Origin: Hypsibius dujardini
Lineage: Eukaryota; Tardigrada; Eutardigrada; Parachela; Hypsibiidae
Reading direction: 5' to 3'
DNA: 23,874 nt
Assembly (NCBI GenBank): GCA_001579985.1
Contig: LRSR01007903.1
Span: 1 to 23,874, forward strand
Made by a program: the position numbers and the translations under genes. The notes beneath the pieces are model-generated. The model did no database searches. It was not told where the DNA came from and saw nothing but the letters and a program-made list of their open reading frames with translations. Shown piece by piece: positions 19,501 to 23,874 of this stretch. The stretch's first letter is position 1. Every line of letters starts with the position of its first letter.

Positions 19501-22500
19501 TGAACAATAAAGCCATTCTCATTTATACCCTACACGGTTCTCAATCAGCGCCATAATCAGCCGGAATACGCGTGATATGAAATGAGATTAAATATTGATA
19601 AAAAGTTGGCCAGTCTGGGATTAAGGAATCTTGTTTTCCTTGGACGTCTTAGACATCGAAAACATTTAACCTTCCCCAAACAACAAAGGGTCAGCCCAAA
19701 TTGCCCTTAATTCGCCTGTATGTACATGACTTCGCAAGAAAGAAAGAAACACTAAAGATGATTGGAGTACACAGACGCCTTGAAAAACGCCCCAAAACTC
19801 TTGACCACAGGAAAAGGGGCGGTACCGCAGAATATTACGTGACAGCCAATTAACTATAACGCTAATTATGTATCATCTTTTTCCCCGATAATAAGCAGAT
19901 TCTCGCAGGCGGAAGAATCTTAGTCATTATGTACTTGCATTACGAGTAGGAGAACTGTACCTGCATCTTGCAGATTGATGTTGCGCATTACTGTACTTTG
20001 CAGGGGTACAGAGAAACAAGTCGTGGCATTTGATTATGCCCTACAGCTGGACCAAGGTGTCAAGTCCTGTCAGGTAAGGCTCCATCTCAATCGGCAGCGT
20101 GCTCTAGTAGTCCAGTAGTCGAGTCAGTAGGCGATCTTATTTACTTGCTGATTTTGTTTTTCATCAGGATGTCGTAGGGAAAGGATTGTCTAAACTGGCC
20201 AACATATCTCCCAAACTGAGCGTTCAATACTGCGATCTTGTGAATATCAGCCAATGTGCTGTTACGGAGCAAAATAAAGACGTGAGAAAGTCTCGACTTG
20301 CTCCACCATCGAGTTTGCTTGAATACCAAAAAGATTTGCAACTCTCGCTCAGGTCACCCTGCTGTTATGGAACCCTCTCGCTCGCGCAGTCGAAAAGTAC
20401 ATCCACATCCCGGTTTCGGATGGCGATTACTCGGTGACCGGCTCCAGCGGCAACGACATCTCAATCCAAATCAATCCGATTTTCCAACCAGTCATAGACA
20501 TTCCCGGCCGGAAGAGCACAGCGACGCAGGAGATTGTCTTTCTTGCCACTCTCGCACCCCTCGACTACACCGCAATCAATATCAAACGTGGGTGACTTGT
20601 CGCTGATTAAAAGCGACGAACGAAACGAACGAACCTAGCGTTATCAGCGTTTATTTCAGGCGCGAGCGGCAAACCTTCAACTAGAAAGGGCGTGGTTGGA
20701 CGTAAGGGCGGAAAGAATGGTTACGACTCCGACGTGGTTTTCCAAAACGATGTACACTTAACCCAATATACCGATTGTTATATTAAATTCATGACGTCAC
20801 AATGTCCAGAATACTCCAAATTGTGCACTGCATTAACAAGTGAGTTTTTATTTCAGTTTATCTCGGTGACATTCGACCAGGACTCGGGGATCCTGAAATC
20901 CATCACTAATGTCGAGACCAAGGACGTGACCGTGATCAGTCAGACCTTCAACACGTATACCGGATTGGCCGGGGATAACTCGAACGAAACAAAACGGGCA
21001 TCGGGAGCCTACATCTTCCGGCCCAACTGCACCGACATGACAGTTCGGGGAAAGACCATTTGCATCGCTCCCTTTTCTAACAGTTCCTACCAAGTAGTCC
21101 AGGTAATTATATCAGTAAAAAGCGTTGCATATATAAACTGTGCTACGATAACGGCCCCGTCCGTAATATAGTAAGAATTTGGTATATGGGGCCAAGCAGT
21201 GTCAATGGGTTCCTAAGGGCGGCGAGTCTTATGGTACGATGGTACGAAGAATTCAGTGGTTCGATGACACGATGGTTCGATGGTTCGGTGGTACGAAGGG
21301 TTGGGTGGTTCGATGGTACAAGGGTTTTGTGGTACAAGGGTTCGATAGTACGAAGCTTCCGGTTGTACACAGGATTTCGAGGTACGAATGGTTCGATGGT
21401 ACAAAGGGTTGGGTGGTACGATGGTACAAGGGTTTTGTGGTACAAGGGTTCGATAGTACGAAGCGTTCCGGTTGTACACAGGGTTTCGAGGTACGAATGG
21501 TCAGTGAACGATGCATTCGATGAGTCAAAGCTCGGTTACGTAAGTCTGGTCAACCCATCCCACCACAATTAATAGCCAACAAAATGTTCTTCTTTTGTTT
21601 GAATTAGTTATTATGTGCTAGACCGCTCGGCGATATGATTACATCTAACAAAGAGGATGTTTTAACACATGCAAGACGATTAATAAAACAGATGATTAAT
21701 ATTCTTATTAATTAGTTACAAATAATATTTACAAGATTATCACAGCAGTCAACTAAACAGATTTGAAATACAGCTTTATTCAGTAAAAGAATTATTTTTG
21801 AACAAAGGATAAATTAAATTCGAATTTCTCACTCTAAAATCTTATTTAAATTACCTTGACTGTCATTAGCCGCTGAAGTCGTTCGCTTGACTTCTAGCCA
21901 TTCTTAAAATTTGCCGATTGAAAGAGTGTAATAAGAATAAAAACACAGGTTGTTGTCATTGATGCTGGGAAATGCATTCGTACCCTGCGAACCATCGTAC
22001 CCTGCGAACCATCGTACCCTGCGAACCATCGTACCCCTCGAACCATCGTACTCTTCGAACCATCTTACCCTTCGAACCATCGTACCCTGCGAACCATCGT
22101 ACCCTGCGAACCATCGTACCCTTCGAACCATCTTACCCTTCGAACCATCTTACCCTTCGAACTATCGTACCTTTCGAACAATTGTACCTTTTGAACCATG
22201 GTACCCTTCGAACCATCTTACCATCGGGGAAGTAAAGCGTGAACCTTATAGCACTACAGTCTCTTTATGCTTGGCCCCATATATCCAATTCTTCCATATA
22301 TCGATATGTCCAACTTATTCATATATCCAATTCTTTAATTTGTTTTAGGGCACACTCGTGCAGGAACTTCGTCAGACAGTCTCGCCATGGGTCTCGCAGA
22401 TTGTGCGGCTCTACGCAAACTCCCCGGTTTTAGAATTCGAATGGCAGATCGGTCCGATTCCCGTGAAGTACAGTACTCATTTTCAGCGCTGACATCACAT

Positions 22501-23874
22501 ACATGACTCCGAAAAAATAACCCAAATAAATAAATTCGATGTTTGCAGCGACGGCGTTGGAAAGGAAATCATTTCGCTCTTCCGCAGCGACCTCAACTCC
22601 AGTCAGACATTCTTTACCGATACAAACGGACGCGAGATGTTGCAGCGCAAGTTAGTGGAAATTGGTTGACAAGCTGCCGAAGTTACGGAACCCACCGTGT
22701 ATGCCTCGACAGTGAAAAATGTGCTTTTTTGTCTTGCTCAATTGCAGAAGAAATTCGCGGCCGACTTTTGACCTCAATAACACAGAGCCCGTTGCTGGAA
22801 ATTACTACCCAGTTAACAGCCGTATTTTCATCCAGGACGAAACCAAGGGCACGCAACTGACTCTTTTGACCGACCGCACCCAAGGTGGAACTAGCCTCAA
22901 CGACGGCGAGCTGGAACTGATGGTCAGTTGTGTCGCCGATACGGCGGCTTACGAAAATCTACTAATATTAAGCTACGCGCGAGGCATGTTGGATGGGGAG
23001 TTTAATGGAAGACAGGAAGAAAAAGGGACTCCTCAGTAGTCGCGAAGAAAGACTAAAAGTCTCGCGTGTGCACGAGAGAAAGCTAGGTCTTAAGTACTAC
23101 GGAGAGCAGAGCTCGTCAAAGAACAGAACGGAACGTGCGTTCCCAGAGTTAGAGCCCGGAACAAAGGGACCGAAATACAGTGATCACACCAATGATTTTA
23201 TACTAGTATTGGCAATGAGAGCAGATTAAGTGAAACAGCAACGATGAGAACGTGCCCGCGACAGTTAGACAACGCCCTTTTTCTGTGGCTCTGTATTTTA
23301 TCCCTAGGCTTCTGTATTTTCATAGGTCCATCGGCGTCTTTTGTTCGACGACGGTTTGGGAGTGGGTGAACCCTTGAACGAGTCCAGCTACGGTACCGGG
23401 CTGGTCGCCAGAGGCAAACATTACCTCCTCTTCACCAAGATCCCTGACGCAGCGAAGGCTCATCGGCTTGCGGCTCAAGAAATCTACTGGCAGCCTGAAA
23501 TCGCGTTCGTGGCAAACAATGATGGAACAACCTGGTGGAAAGATTCCCGAATATCCAAGATACAGGTTAGTGCTGCGAATGAACTCCCCCAACACGGCTT
23601 TATGACAGAAATCACAATTCTCAGCAAGGGCTATTTCTGACGTTAGACCCGTGCTCCGGTTACTCTGCCGGACAATGTGCACATTTTGAGCCTGGAACAG
23701 TGGACAAATAACACGCTGATCGTTCGCCTTGAGCACATCTTTGAACAAGGCGAGGATCCCGTGCTGTCCTTGCCGGCTACCGTGGACCTCCAAAGCATTC
23801 TGGGTGACTTGAAGATCAAGTCGATCGTGGAAGTCACGATCGACGGGAACGCGCCTGTCAGTGCGATTAATAGA
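16530..23874 (+). CDS. MAN2B1: Lysosomal alpha-mannosidase (GH38), 3' end beyond window
   Basis: Twenty-one exons: 16530-16646, 16917-16977, 17051-17079, 17154-17284, 17382-17437, 18118-18263, 18339-18386, 18546-18749, 18814-18885, 18948-19064, 19188-19495, 20004-20073, 20168-20281, 20353-20587, 20660-20751, 20857-21102, 22349-22467, 22549-22650, 22748-22922, 23326-23565 and 23647 to the edge. They give 970 residues. The enzyme removes alpha-mannose from N-glycans in lysosomes. Residues 1-21 form a signal peptide ([12 protein letters not shown] core). Catalytic features: HTHDDVGW (56-63; likely zinc ligands H58 and D60), IDPFGHS with nucleophile D182, and QHHDAVAGT with zinc ligand H426. [32 protein letters not shown] and LTDRTQGG match the animal lysosomal subgroup rather than Golgi mannosidase II. 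Several NxS/T sites fit a secreted glycoprotein. Introns carry unusual repeats. About 30-60 residues are missing at the C terminus. Confidence 0.95.
16978..17050 (+). repeat. Intron 2 of the mannosidase gene, related to intron 4
   Basis: This 73-bp intron (donor GTAAGC, acceptor ending GAAG) is similar to the first two thirds of intron 4 of the same gene (17285-17381). The similarity starts at the first base of the intron, includes the shared block AGCAAACTGCTATTGTCCAG, and runs through TTTCTTA-CCGCAAA to near its 3' end. The flanking exon sequences are not alike. Confidence 0.85.
17285..17381 (+). repeat. Intron 4 of the mannosidase gene, related to intron 2
   Basis: This 97-bp intron (donor GTGAGC, acceptor GATAG) matches intron 2 over its first 65-70 bases with a few substitutions and small indels, then continues with about 30 bases not found in intron 2. 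The two copies lie 234 bp apart and are separated by exons 3 and 4, which are not duplicated. Confidence 0.85.
17478..18098. repeat. Higher-order tandem repeat in mannosidase intron 5
   Basis: Related blocks of about 50 bp, each starting at or near ACATGGGT and ending in TACTAC or CTACCACTAC runs, fill most of intron 5 (17438-18117). A block marked by GGGTGGGT recurs at about 17571, 17727, 17883 and 18015, giving a higher-order period of about 156 bp (the last interval is 132). The blocks between differ in fixed ways, for example CATACCTAGCAA(T/A)ACAC. Open frames across it (Tyr/Thr/His-rich) are repeat artefacts. Confidence 0.9.
19065..19088 (+). repeat. (GTAC)n microsatellite overlapping a 5' splice site
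   Basis: Intron 10 begins with about six tandem GTAC units. The first GT is the presumed donor (CAG then GTACGT), and each later unit offers another GT four bases downstream. Only the first keeps the frame with exon 11. Confidence 0.85.
21220..21500 (+). repeat. Left minisatellite arm of the foldback element
   Basis: Degenerate short units of the type GGTTCGATGGTACAAGG are organised into a longer repeat of 108 bp; the marker GGGTTGGGTGG recurs at 21298 and 21406. Frames across it (Trp/Gly/Phe-rich on +, Pro/Tyr/Asn-rich on -) are artefacts. Confidence 0.88.
21983..22226 (-). repeat. Right minisatellite arm of the foldback element, 17-bp unit
   Basis: About fourteen tandem copies of a 17-bp unit, GCGAACCATCGTACCCT with variants (CTTCGAACCATCTTACC). 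The unit is the reverse complement of that in the left arm, so the two arrays can pair over much of their length. Confidence 0.9.

Larger units (their letters stand above)
21173..22293. mobile_element. Foldback element with minisatellite arms in mannosidase intron 16
   Basis: The left end at 21173-21198 (containing ATATGGGGCCAAGCA) is inverted at 22268-22293 with one or two differences. Inside each end lies a tandem array built from the same short unit but in opposite orientation: GGTTCGATGGTAC-type repeats on the left and GAACCATCGTACCCT-type repeats on the right. The centre (about 21575-21960) is AT-rich and has no transposase frame. The architecture is that of a foldback-type DNA element with repetitive inverted arms. 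It lies entirely in intron 16 (21103-22348), which it makes by far the longest intron of the gene. Confidence 0.8.

Noticed and set aside
20692-21171. A continuous 159-residue frame in the mannosidase
   Set aside because: Family homology breaks at 20752-20856, which has good splice signals, and the frame beyond 21102 runs into intron 16. Treated as two exons plus a stopless intron.
21179-22348. Trp/Gly-rich and Pro/Asn-rich frames, and the array as a CRISPR candidate
   Set aside because: The units are contiguous tandem repeats without unique spacers, in an animal intron; the frames follow the repeat period.

Overview
The window is nuclear DNA from an animal. Genes are split into many short exons by GT-AG introns, with no operons or ribosome-binding sites, and the proteins are recognisably metazoan. 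The best-preserved part of the P450 resembles the arthropod CYP18 group (CYP2 clan), so an arthropod or related ecdysozoan such as a tardigrade is plausible. I cannot name the organism from sequence alone. Exons were joined by hand from reading frames, splice sites and known family motifs. In every gene the exon lengths sum to an intact frame.

Layout. Positions 1-106 are a hexamer repeat. From 1004 to 1971 lie the last three exons of a cytochrome P450 on the + strand. Positions 1972-4682 are a gene-poor stretch with a long inverted repeat, a perfect small hairpin and a TG/TCTG repeat. From 4683 to 7095 is a complete seven-exon UAP56/DDX39 DECD-box RNA helicase (+), 502 aa, with a 22-residue acidic repeat present three times near its N terminus. 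From 11108 down to 7462 is a complete 13-exon MLH1 mismatch-repair gene (-), 706 aa. From 11388 to 16034 is a complete eight-exon SAC3/GANP (xmas-2, MCM3AP) gene (+), 1110 aa. From 16530 past the window end is a lysosomal alpha-mannosidase (GH38, MAN2B1-like) (+), with 21 exons and 970 residues seen.

How they relate. UAP56 and SAC3/GANP both act in nuclear mRNA export (TREX and TREX-2). They lie either side of MLH1, which is divergent from SAC3 (279 bp between start codons) and convergent with UAP56 (366 bp between stop codons). The P450 and mannosidase are unrelated metabolic or secretory-pathway genes. I see no sign that the set is a functional cluster.

The unusual content is mostly in introns. 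Two introns of the mannosidase gene (introns 2 and 4) are related to each other, and the similarity starts exactly at the 5' splice site, as expected of introner-like elements. A 1.1-kb foldback element with inverted minisatellite arms sits in mannosidase intron 16. A MITE-like element with 27-bp terminal inverted repeats sits in SAC3 intron 5. Two further inverted repeats lie in MLH1 introns 2 and 3. MLH1 intron 1 has a GC donor. A short motif, GTACTGTAC, recurs in non-coding DNA.
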